DNA of 64,000 bases from Megaustenia siamemsis (taxonomy: Eukaryota > Mollusca > Gastropoda > Stylommatophora > Ariophantidae), in contig JAVIAB010000073.1 in the NCBI GenBank assembly GCA_032433765.1, forward strand, positions 70,631,959-70,695,958, given 5' to 3'. Positions 46,655-56,203 of this stretch are shown piece after piece. The translations under genes were made by a program, and so were the position numbers. Within the stretch, counting starts at the first letter, position 1, and each line of letters opens with the position of its first letter. Below the pieces are notes generated by a model, which saw only the letters and a program-made list of their open reading frames with translations, was not told where the DNA came from and ran no database searches.

Positions 46655-47628
46655 CTGTAACGGATAGACCAGTGAATGTACAAGGCGGTCAGCACACGCC
46701 AGATTTCATTAAACAATAATTATGCACTAAAACAATTAGCTACCGGAAGAAAAAAAAACATAGATTCACCTTTTTTTACTATTGATTTGTTGATTACCTA
46801 CATTATCTTAACTTGACATGTAATCCTTTCTCTCTCTATTTCGCTCTGTCTTTTCTTCCATCCCTGTTTACAGTTGTCAAAAAAAAAAAAAAAAAGGAAT
46901 AATGCTTCCCTTTAATGGAGGTAATAATTTTTTTTTTTATGTCTTAACCTCCTTGAGAACGTCATCGTTGTTATTTTTTAAATTGTTATCTGCCCATGGT
47001 TTTCTTAACATTCCTCTGTAAAGCATAGGGCAAATCAGTATTTTATGGAAGGCACAGACTGGATAAACTTGAAACGGTGTTTAATCTTCAGTGACCATCT
47101 CACGTGAGCAGCAAGATTTATCAACATACATTCTTGTTGTCATCTGGAATGATCTCTGTGGGGAAAGAGTGCAACTGCACACTTGAGAAAAAGTGACGAA
47201 CTTTCAATAAAACTAAAGGGTTTTTTAATCAAATAACACCTGTTGTAGAAATCCTGGAAACGATCTTACTGTTTATGCTGTGTATGTCACTGCGGTTACC
47301 ACTTCCAGGTAAGTCTGCTCAACCGCAATAGGTGATGCACAAAGATGGGACATCTCCCAGGAACAGTAGTCTGTTGTATTTGGAGATGTGACATAATTAC
47401 GACATACTTCACTTGTTCTGGTCAGTTATACATGTTTCTCTCCTTTACCAGCATTTCTTGCAAATATATATATAACATTCTCTTCCCCCCCCCCCCCCCC
47501 CCCCCCCGGATTAGATCTATTTACCTGTTATATCGACCCTCGAAATGTGTGTGGTATCTGGGGACAAAATAAATAAATTTAAAATAGTACGTTTTTGTGT
47601 GTGCGTGAGATCGTGTGTGTGTGCGTGA

Positions 47629-47700
<72 letters not shown>

Positions 47701-48111
47701 ATATGGATTAGAATATTTACTGAAAAAAAAAATGTAAAAAGAAATGTAATTTGTTTGCAAATAAAGTAGTGTTACAAACAATAATAAAAGTATGTACAAA
47801 GATATCACAATTTTCCAGAAATTGTTGTCTCTGTAAGATCTTTTTCGTGCAACTTGGATGTGCTCTCTAGATAACTGTTTATCATGTCAAATCACAGTTA
47901 ACAATTCAGGAGAAGTATGAAAGTCTGGAGGATAATTTTGACAAGATGTGGTAGGGGGTTTTCACACCTGGTAGGGAAGACTAGTGAGTCTCGTCGTCCA
48001 GCTTCTCTAGGAGAGACAACACAGGCTACAAAACAACTGTTGCCTTGCAGAAGGAAAGCTAGAGGTTCTCGAGAGTTTCCAACAATTGCATAAGTAAGGC
48101 GAATGTACGTG
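46655..48111. other. intronic DNA with microsatellites, no gene seen
   Basis: Contains A15 and T10 runs near 46877 and 46928, a pure C run of about 23 (47485-47507) and the GA microsatellite at 47628-47700. No exon recognised. Confidence 0.5.
47628..47700. repeat. (GA)n microsatellite
   Basis: GA dinucleotide run with periodic GAAAGA interruptions, preceded by a GTGTGC tract. Confidence 0.92.
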
Positions 48112-48612
48112 TCGGCGAGGTGCATATCACAGTGGGATCGGTGAGGTGCACACCACAGTGGGATCGGCGAGGTGCACACCACAGTGGGATCGGCGAGGTG
48201 CACACCACAGTGGGATCGGCGAGATGCACACCACAGTGGGATCGGCGAGGTGCACACCACAGTGGGATCGGTGGGTGCACACCACAGTGGGATCGGCGAG
48301 GTGCACTCCACAGAGGGATCGACGAGGTGCACACCACAGTGGGATCGGCGAGGTGCACACCACAGAGGGATCGACGAGGTGCACACCACAGTGGGATCGG
48401 CGAGGTGCACACCACAGTGGGATCGGCGAGGTGCACACCACAGTTGGATCGGCGAGGTGCACACCACAGTGGGATCGGCGAGGTGCACACCACAGTTGGA
48501 TCGGTGGGTGCACACCACAGTGGGATCGGTGAGGTGCACACCACAGTGGGATCGGCGAGGTGCACACCACAGTGGGATCGGCGAGGTGCACACCACAGTG
48601 GGATCGGCTAGA
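48112..48612. repeat. 26-bp minisatellite, about 19 copies
   Basis: Unit of 26 bp: GAGGTGCACACCACAGTGGG plus ATCGGC. The unit is free of stops in many frames, so five overlapping open frames of 128-250 codons exist on both strands. These are by-products. Confidence 0.95.
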
Positions 48613-48836
48613 TGCGCAGCAAAGTGAAAAGTGAATTGTTGTATGAACAAAGAAGAAGAATTGTGAGACCTTGCTCATACATTTACGGAAACATATCTCT
48701 ACCTTGAAAACTAACAACTGGATTAAAGTCTTCTTCATCACTTATTATGAACGAACAACAAAACCAGAAACATTTCAAACATTGACTAATTGTACACTAT
48801 TTAGAATGGAATCATGCACATATTTCATCTTTACAT

Positions 48837-49101
48837 ATAGTAAAAAAAAAAAGTAAAGTACCCCCGTCACGCCAAGTGACGTATAGGGAATATGGTGTTA
48901 GTGACCATAAATTTTACAGACCTTCGGCACATGATTTTTGGGGTAATGTGGTCGGTATTACGCCCGTGTCGCTTCACTTTCCCAGAAAAAATCCGGTACC
49001 CATTAAAGGCTGGGTGAACCCGGAAGCCGTCGGTTGGGATCGAACCCTACCCGTTGTTCTTTGTAGTTCAGTTCACAAACCACTGAGCTATCGCGGCTCC
49101 C
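48837..49101 (-). mobile_element. tRNA-derived SINE (family 1)
   Basis: Minus-strand copy, 5' end GGGAGCCGCGATAGCTCAGT at the right and the A/T tail at the left. Perfect 12-bp direct repeats TCATCTTTACAT (48825-48836 and 49102-49113). Confidence 0.94.
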
Positions 49102-49596
49102 TCATCTTTACATGTGAACAAATGAAAACATTTGAACTAATGTACCAGTGACCAGGAGCTAAAAACGATCTATTCTGGTAGTTGGAGCTTAGAGTGTGCC
49201 ACGTTGAGTGGATGTGATGAGGACAGCGATAGGTTGGGGATTGGGTGGTGGGGGAATGACCTCAGCTCTGATGTGCTATCTAAAACTTTTGCATCCTGGG
49301 ATACCACAGTGTCACTCTCTCTGTTCAGTCTCTATGTGGCTAAAAATAGACGCCAGAGACTTGAGAGAAATGAGTGGATTCATAGTTCTCTATGTAAAAT
49401 TATTGACAATCAAACAGGGTGTTTTTAAAGTTGCAGTGCAGTGAATTTCTACTCTCGGAAGAAAAAACGTCACCAGAAATGCGGTTAACTAATGCGTCAC
49501 ACAAATTGTAAAATAAATGGTATTATTCAAATATACTTGACTGCTATCGGCGAGCTTATAATGGGTAATGTTGGTATTAACACAATAAAGTTGTGC

Positions 49597-50731
49597 CTAA
49601 AGCATATGTTGAAAATGTCCACCACGGGCCTCAAGACATGTCGTGATTCGTCTTTCCATATTTGCGAAAACCTTCAGAATAATGTCTGGTGATATTTGTT
49701 TAATCTTGTCTACTATTTCAGTCTTTATGTCATTAATTGTCTGCGGATTATTTTCATAAACTTTCCCCTTCAATGCCCCCCACAGATAATAATCTGGGGG
49801 TGTTAGATCTGGTGAACGAGCAGGCCAGATTCCACGTGAAATAATGCGATTTGCAAATATGCTTTCTAAATAATTGAGTGTTGTTGTGGCTGTGTGTGCT
49901 GTTGTCCCAACCTGCTGAAACCAGGATTCCATAATTTCCCGTTCTGTAAGGTGTGCTATGAACGGTTCCAGAATTAAAGTACGGTAACGTTCTGCATTTA
50001 TTGTTTCATTAAAAAATATAGGTCCTATTATCCGCATACGACTTATAGCGCACCACACTCCGACTTTTTGATCGTAAAGCGGCACTTGATGAAATTCATG
50101 GGGGTTTTCACTGCTCCACAGCCGATTGTTCTGACTGTTCACATAACCGGATAAATTAAACCAGGCCTCATCAGTGAAAAGGAGCCAATGGTGGGGTGTA
50201 CTAAACACTCCAAGGTATGGTGACAGCTTTACAAATAAAGAACACAACATCAGTGAAAAAAGTGACGTCAAGGATGGCAGCGCCATGTTCATAAATAAAA
50301 TTCTGAAACCACATGCAGTAGTTTAAACGGGATTCATAATCTCTTTCTTGGAGTTGTGACACTTCAGTTAATTTGTATGGACGATAGTGTAGTTCAATTC
50401 TTAAAACCTTGTGAACAGAACTCTTAGATATTTGCACCTGTTGAGACAAGTGGTTTAAAGATGCATTTGGACTCATTGTAATTCTGTCTTGGAGTTCCAT
50501 AATTTGGTCTTGTGAAATTGAAGGTCTTCCAGATCGGTATGCATCTACCACACTACCGGTTTCACGAAACTTTTTGATCAATTTTGTAACAGAATTTCGG
50601 TGAGGGACTTGTGAGTCTGGAAATTTCCTCACGAATTGTCTAATGACCTCATCCGTATATTTACCGCCATTACGAAAGACATGCTCAACCAGAAATACCC
50701 TGTTTTCAATCGTCAACACCATTTCCTTCAA
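49597..50731 (-). pseudogene. inactive mariner-like transposase
   Basis: Reads from ATG at 50731: an N-terminal helix-turn-helix region (NRVFLVEHVFRNGGKY; SVTKLIKKFRETGSVVD; RSGRPS linker), then the catalytic core. The first catalytic Asp is in LLFTDEAWFNLSG and the third in SPDLTPPDYYLWG. The second, expected in a QDGATAHTA-type motif, reads QQVGTTAHTA, so the Asp is Val. A 79-bp insertion between 50181 and 50259 shifts the frame in front of the first catalytic Asp. Spacing from the Val position to the third Asp is 38 residues. This helix-turn-helix plus DDE_3 type is common in arthropods. Two independent lesions make it non-functional. Confidence 0.88.
50181..50259. repeat. 79-bp insertion with 12-bp direct repeat inside the transposase
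   Basis: CATCAGTGAAAA occurs at 50169-50180 and 50248-50259. Without the segment between them the transposase frame runs straight from DVTFFTD into EAWFNLSG. The inserted DNA includes GGTATGGTGACAGCTTTAC (50214-50232), an exact 19-bp match to the arm of the foldback element at 2448-2466. Confidence 0.82.
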
Positions 50732-51030
50732 GCAATGAGACAGTGAAAGTAGCGTAGTGCCCGTCCTTTACGTAAATAAAACCTTAAAGGAAGCAGCGGT
50801 TTGTTCATAAATGTGGTTTACAAAATTGTGGTACGTAGATGATGATTACGTCATTTACTGAATATTAGAAATATTCACTGCACTGCGACTTTAAAAACAC
50901 CCTGTAGAAACAGGCTTTGAACAAAGCGTGTGTAGCCTTCTTGTATCTACAGTCGAAATGGGCTTCCGGTGTCAAGGCAGCTACGTGTTGGTTGTTGTTA
51001 TGATTCGGTTCTTACTGACATTTAAATCTC

Positions 51031-51352
51031 TCACTCTCTGCGATCAAGACTCAATCAGAGTAGGATTCCAGACTCTCAAATGACGACAGCTGTCTGTTTA
51101 AGCGAATTGATCGACCCCACAGACAGAACATCATAATTAGAGTCTGTTAGATCCACTCTGATTGAGTACCTGTTAAAACGTTGCACTGTGTTCTGCGCCA
51201 GTGGCCCAGTGCATCCGATTTCAGCCAGCATTTTATTCAGGTTTGCTTTCCTTAGCCTTTGATTGTCCCCAATCTTCCTGCAAGGCAGCAGATGATCTTT
51301 TCTGTAGGGGGATTCTGCCTTAGATGGTCGGCCCTCCCAGGTTAACGAGCAC
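51031..51352 (-). repeat. unknown interspersed repeat with (AG)n end, copy 2
   Basis: Inverted copy of the repeat at 33147-33498, matching along about 320 bp with small indels (for example a GATTGAGTACC insertion near 51160). The tail side (CTCTCACTCTCTGCG) lies at the left here. Confidence 0.75.
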
Positions 51353-51689
51353 GATATATAACGTATTTAAATGACTTAGGTGACAATCTTGTTGTGAAAT
51401 AATGTGTTGATATTCCCCGTTTTGTTGCATGTTTACTTCTGACGAGTGGATGGACTGAACTTTATCGATATTTCGGTGGGGAATTATTTATACTTTTTTG
51501 TGTCGTGTGTTCGCGGTTCGACAGGCAAACATATATTTCGACAACAATGGCGACTAGCGGGAATGTCCATACCGAATGTAAAAAGTCTGTGACGGTGGAT
51601 GGGGTGGAAGAATCAGAAATGATAACAGCCCAGAAAACGAAAACAGCAAAGTGTGTGGTACACATGAGGCATATTCAAGACACGAATAC

Positions 51690-51835
51690 GAATATGGCAG
51701 ACAACCGTGAAAGATATTGGAGCTTCATCTCGTAATATTACAAAGAAAGCCATGGAGAGAAATTCCAACTCTTGTCATACGATCAGAGCGGAATGCGCTC
51801 AATGGTAGCCAACCTTCGATGCGAAGACGACACTC

Positions 51836-51888
<53 letters not shown>

Positions 51889-51890
51889 CA
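51690..51890 (+). pseudogene. LINE 3' end with (GAT)n tail
   Basis: Plus strand ends with MVANLRCEDDTR and a stop, followed by about 17 GAT repeats (51836-51888). The ending matches the fragment at 28330-28690. The upstream part (ADNRERYWSFIS) resembles a decayed DRERW motif. It is 5' truncated. Confidence 0.68.
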
Positions 51891-52416
51891 GTTGAAAAAT
51901 ATTTGGAATGTCCTGGGATTGTCCTGAGCAACTATATTATAACTTAGATTTTAAATACAGATTTTTAATCAATCTTATTGTATGGATTAGGAACATGGAT
52001 GTAATCTGCCAGAAATACGAAGCAAACTCAGACCTTTTATTACAATTTACTTAAGTAGAGCCATAAGGGACATGCCTGGAATAACAATTGGAGGTCATAA
52101 TATAAATAATGTAAGGTATGCTGATGATACAGTCTTAATCGTTAAGAGCAAAAATGAGTTACAAGAAATGTTGGACATTATAGTGAAGGAAAGCAAAAAT
52201 AAAGGACTCAGCCTTAATAGCAAAAAGACAGAGGTAATGGTAACAACAAAGAAAAAGACATCACCTTAGTGCAAAATAAAGACAAGTGGAACAATATTAA
52301 AACAGGTAAATGAATTTAAATATTTGGGAACTTTGTTAACCTCAGACGGAAGATATACAAAAGAGGTGAGATGCCGAATGGCTCAGGCAAAAGCAGCTTT
52401 CCAAAAAATGAAGAAG

Positions 52417-55400
52417 TTAGTTAGTTAGTTAGTCGAAAGATCATCCTCCTTGCACAAGGGGCATACCCATAAGTGCTCCGATTTCCTTTCGAGTAAATTC
52501 ACAAGTGTGTGACGGCTGATCGTGCCGGTTCGCAGTTGGTTAACCATACACCTCTGGCGTCCTGAAAAATGTTCGCTCTTAGCTGTGCCAAGCCTTACGC
52601 GACTATGCGTTAGTCTCGCCATTGCGTTTGAATCCTTGTCGTCTCGAAAGTCTGCTACTCTTCCCGCCTCGCGGATTGCATGTAAAATGTCTGCGCTGTC
52701 CATGGCGTTGCCATCTGAAATTTTAGCCTTTTCAGCAAGCTTGTCAGCTCGTTCGTTCCCTTGCACTCCAGAGTGGCCAGGTACGTAGATGAAGACGATT
52801 TCTTTTAAAGTTGACAGCTGCAGGGATTTCAACCACTCTCTTCGCCTCCACCCAGCCTCAACCTTCTTAAGCATACTCATGGAGTCACTGAGAAAACATA
52901 CTCCTGCGAAAGACTGTGTTTCGAGCCATGTCATTGCCTTAGTGACTGCTAAAACCTCCACTGTCATGCTGCTCGTTGTTTGCGAAAAAGCACCACTATC
53001 CTCATGCACCATTTGCCCTTTCACCTGCGCTGTATATGCCCATGAACATCGTTTATTTCGTACAACCGAACCATCTGTGTAGATAATAATATTGCCGGGC
53101 GTTACGTTTTCTTTGATTAAGGCCTGAATCTTATCCTCTACGACCTTGGGATTCATCGTTCTACATTCTTTATTCAGTGTTATGCAGACTTTGATAGTAA
53201 TTGTAGAAATGTCATTTGGCCATTGCCGCCATTCTTCTCCACGCTGCAAGTCATTTAGCATGCACACCTTTTGAATGGATTTCTCTGCCCTGCCCATCCA
53301 CGACTGGCCTCGCTCGAGTCTATCACCTTTTGGTGCTAGCGCTACAGAATTTAAAGGATGTCTTTCATCAGCAAGAATGTTCAGAAAAGCGCGTGCTCTA
53401 CACACCTCGATTCTACTTTCTATGGTTGGAATGTCAAGTAGGTATCTTAACGCTCTGCATGACGTGTCTCTAGTGCAGCCAAGAATAATGCGCATAGCCT
53501 CGTTCTGAATTTTTTCGAGCCTCTCTAACTGAAGTTTGCTGAGAGTTTGAATCGCCAAAGCGTATTCAAGAACAGAAACAACCAGTCCCTGGTATAATGT
53601 ATGCAGGTGCCGCTGTTCACTGCCTGCAGCGGCCATTACTTTCATAGCAGCAAGACCCTTTTTTGCTTTCTCTATCACGTTATCAATGTGCTTTACGAAA
53701 GCAAGGCTTCGATCTAAATGAATACCTAAATATTTCATTGTCATAGATCTTGGCAAAGTGTCTGAAAACATTACTACAGATGGAGTATCAATATTAACGA
53801 TGTTGTTATATAGTGAGAACCAAGTTACTTCAGCTTTTGATGGGTTCACGTTGGCACCTGCCTCGTCGCACCACTTTTGTATGCGCCTGAGTTCTGATTG
53901 TAGGTCCGCAGTTATTTTGTTTCGATCTTTTCCCTGTCGATAAACCAAAATGTCATCGGCATAAGAAAGAATGCGACCTGGCCCTTCCAACCGATCTCTT
54001 GTGATTTTCACAGTGTATGCATTGAAAAGTACGGGAGATAAAGGTGAGCCTTGCGGTAACCCTGGATACATCGTAATTATATCAGAAGTCCAACTACCAG
54101 ATCGAAAAACCACTTTGCGCTGAAAGAGTGCCGCTGTTAGCCAATTTAGGATGCGGGGACTGACGCCTAAATTTATGAGTTGGTTGAATAAGAAGTCAAA
54201 GGGTACTTTGTTGTAAGCGTCCTCCAGATCTATTGCAGCAGCACATGTCTCTAAACCGCGTTGAAACCCTTCATAAACATCCTGAGCAAACACGGCAGCA
54301 TTTGACCAAGTCTCTCTACACGGACGATACCCTCCAAGCGTTGATGGAAACAAGTTTGCGTTTTCAAAAAAACAAGAAAGTTTCTTTGCAATTACCTTTT
54401 CTAAAAGCTTGCCTATGGTATTCTGCATGGTTATGATGCGGTAACCCTGAATTTTTCTGTGGTCTTTGCTTGGTTTTGGCAGCGGTATCAAGTAGCTGTG
54501 TAGCCATTCTTCATTGATTATTGCAGTCCTGATACTGTCATTGTACATGCTTACCAGTTCACCTAAGTCAACATCGGATAAGTTGTTGATATCCGCGTAT
54601 CTTAACCCATCTGGGCCTGGGGCGCTGTTCTTAGATCGTTTTAAAGCGAGTCTTACTTCCTCTACCGAGACATAATCACTGTTATCTGTTAAGTCAGCAC
54701 CAACTAGCATAGAAATATGTTCTCTCACAACTCTTCTTTCCTCTACATTTTTGTGGTCGCACTGCTGTAGGTAGTGAGCCAACAGTGCCTTGCCCTTGCT
54801 TTCATCAGTTTTATGCCAGATAGAATCAGCATCTTGGAAATCTGGAATTGCTTTACTCTGCACTTTACCGTTCATACTTTTATGCAGCCTCCAGAACAGT
54901 TTTAACGATTTGTCACGACCTATCCTGTCACAGAACTCAGCCCATTTATCACTTTTTGCTTTCATGGCTACTTCTTGAAAGGAAGTAATCTTTTCCTGTA
55001 CTATCCCTTTTAAGAACAAAATATGATCAGGAGACGCAAACAAACTTCCTTTGGCTATTTGCCACTCTCTGACAGACTGTCTCTTCTCCAGCCAAACTTT
55101 TTGCACTTCGTTGCTCCACCATGGAGGTTGTTGATATGTAGCTATTTTGTTGTGATGTTTTCTCTTAGCGCGCCGAACTTTACTGATGACATCATCTTCT
55201 GCACAGCTGTAACGAAAAGTTTTTACTTTTCTCCTGCATTGCTTCGATCTGCCCATTGCTATTAAGATGCTACAAGGGAGGTGATCACTGCCATGATGAC
55301 CAAGGACCCCCCACTTACACGATGTCGAGAAATAGGAGGAAACCAGTGCTAAATCGATGGCGCTGTCCTCATCACCTGGTCTAGTCGCTGTTCTGGTGTT

Positions 55401-56203
55401 GCTGCCATTATTAATGCATAGGAGATCGAGTGTAGTGATGGCTTCTTCGAGCTCCTTACCCTGTTTATTTACTGAGGTATTGCCCCAGGATGCACCTTTT
55501 GCGTTAAAGTCGCCACAGAAAATGGTATTTTTTTCTAGACTTGCAATATCTTTCAGAAACTGCCATTCCTCAAGTCCCACTACAGCATTGCAGGCGTAAA
55601 CATTGACAAACAAGAAAGGCTGCGTGGATTGTACCTTTACTGCTAACAGTTGAATTTTGGAACTGTTCCACTGAGAAACATTTACTTCTGTTGCTGACAA
55701 ACCCTGCCGCACGAAAATTGCTAGCCCCATGTGGTCATTGTTGAAGAAAGCTTGGAAACCTGCATATCTAGGTTTTTTATCACCAAGTCTTGTTTCTTGA
55801 ATAGCAAAGATATCACAGCTAAACATTAGCTTTTCAAAAATGCCTCCACGCTTGCGGACACTGGCGCAATTCCAGTACAAAATTCGGGTGTTGGTGAGGC
55901 CTACTAATCTTTCTGACTTGCAACGATTCTTTCGAAGCCCTGCTCTTTTTCCCTGCCTTTTTCGACGCCCCCGCTTAGCTCTAAAATTAGGCCGCTTTGT
56001 TTGTAAACAACCGCACTGTGACAGATTATATGAGGACAGCGAGCCGACGAAACTGGAGCGACAAAGTGACGATGAGCGACTACACACCCAGCGCCCTGTG
56101 GCCATCTTAAAGTAGAGTGAAAAATTGACCGTCGTGCATCTGAGTTTGAAATTCTTTGGAGTATTTTCGTCTAGTGTGTGGTTGTGATCAGTGTTTACGT
56201 CGG
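52417..56203 (-). mobile_element. apparently full-length I/Nimb-like LINE with perfect target duplication
   Basis: A 3,787-bp element in minus orientation flanked by perfect 16-bp direct repeats CCAAAAAATGAAGAAG (52401-52416 and 56204-56219). Its 3' end is a short CTAA microsatellite (about four units, TTAG on plus at 52417-52432), typical of I-like non-LTR elements. A 5' leader of about 98 bases precedes the first ATG. No separate gag-like ORF1 is seen, so either the element never had one or its 5' part is missing. It lies inside an older LINE of opposite orientation and within the first visible intron of the protease gene, same strand. Confidence 0.93.
52425..56105 (-). CDS. intact LINE polyprotein: endonuclease, reverse transcriptase, RNase H
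   Basis: An uninterrupted 1,226-residue frame from the ATG at 56105 (MATGRWVC). The frame stays open upstream into the duplication without another ATG. Residues 40-65 are very basic. AP-type endonuclease about 74-282: NTRILYWNCASVRKRG, QETRLG, FCGDFNAKG, HHGSDHLPC. RT about 535-800: AAAIDLEDAYN (Asp 626), GLPQGSPLSPVLFN, LSYADDILVY (Asp 717/718), NPSKAEVTWF. RNase H about 1005-1125: IYTDGSVV (Asp 1011), TVEVLA (Glu 1050), LSDSMS (Asp 1074), GHSGVQGNERAD (Asp 1121). All expected catalytic residues are present, so it may be mobile. The C-terminus begins a zinc-binding-like CPLC but ends at once (KEDDLSTN), because the stop TAA is provided by the CTAA tail. A decayed copy lies at 42215-46150. 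Confidence 0.95.
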   Translation of the reverse strand: MATGRWVCSRSSSLCRSSFVGSLSSYNLSQCGCLQTKRPNFRAKRGRRKRQGKRAGLRKNRCKSERLVGLTNTRILYWNCASVRKRGGIFEKLMFSCDIFAIQETRLGDKKPRYAGFQAFFNNDHMGLAIFVRQGLSATEVNVSQWNSSKIQLLAVKVQSTQPFLFVNVYACNAVVGLEEWQFLKDIASLEKNTIFCGDFNAKGASWGNTSVNKQGKELEEAITTLDLLCINNGSNTRTATRPGDEDSAIDLALVSSYFSTSCKWGVLGHHGSDHLPCSILIAMGRSKQCRRKVKTFRYSCAEDDVISKVRRAKRKHHNKIATYQQPPWWSNEVQKVWLEKRQSVREWQIAKGSLFASPDHILFLKGIVQEKITSFQEVAMKAKSDKWAEFCDRIGRDKSLKLFWRLHKSMNGKVQSKAIPDFQDADSIWHKTDESKGKALLAHYLQQCDHKNVEERRVVREHISMLVGADLTDNSDYVSVEEVRLALKRSKNSAPGPDGLRYADINNLSDVDLGELVSMYNDSIRTAIINEEWLHSYLIPLPKPSKDHRKIQGYRIITMQNTIGKLLEKVIAKKLSCFFENANLFPSTLGGYRPCRETWSNAAVFAQDVYEGFQRGLETCAAAIDLEDAYNKVPFDFLFNQLINLGVSPRILNWLTAALFQRKVVFRSGSWTSDIITMYPGLPQGSPLSPVLFNAYTVKITRDRLEGPGRILSYADDILVYRQGKDRNKITADLQSELRRIQKWCDEAGANVNPSKAEVTWFSLYNNIVNIDTPSVVMFSDTLPRSMTMKYLGIHLDRSLAFVKHIDNVIEKAKKGLAAMKVMAAAGSEQRHLHTLYQGLVVSVLEYALAIQTLSKLQLERLEKIQNEAMRIILGCTRDTSCRALRYLLDIPTIESRIEVCRARAFLNILADERHPLNSVALAPKGDRLERGQSWMGRAEKSIQKVCMLNDLQRGEEWRQWPNDISTITIKVCITLNKECRTMNPKVVEDKIQALIKENVTPGNIIIYTDGSVVRNKRCSWAYTAQVKGQMVHEDSGAFSQTTSSMTVEVLAVTKAMTWLETQSFAGVCFLSDSMSMLKKVEAGWRRREWLKSLQLSTLKEIVFIYVPGHSGVQGNERADKLAEKAKISDGNAMDSADILHAIREAGRVADFRDDKDSNAMARLTHSRVRLGTAKSEHFSGRQRCMVNQLRTGTISRHTLVNLLERKSEHLWVCPLCKEDDLSTN

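Larger units (their letters stand above)
49415..50904 (-). mobile_element. Tc1/mariner-like DNA transposon with terminal inverted repeats
   Basis: Terminal inverted repeats of 37 bp (49415-49451) and 39 bp (50866-50904) both start CAGGGTGTTTTTAAAG from the outside and differ by one substitution and a 2-nt indel. They enclose a single minus-strand transposase region. The whole element is 1,490 bp. No TA duplication is visible (left flank CAATCAAA, right flank TAGAAACA), so either the ends are offset by a base or two, the flank mutated, or the family uses another target. It lies in the first visible intron of the protease gene. Confidence 0.92.

Noticed and set aside
47898..48741. Overlapping 128-250-codon frames on both strands
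   Set aside because: All are readings of the 26-bp minisatellite.
51505..51735. 76-codon plus frame (MCSRFDRQTYIST...)
   Set aside because: No domain or splice support; it overlaps the upstream part of a decayed LINE end.
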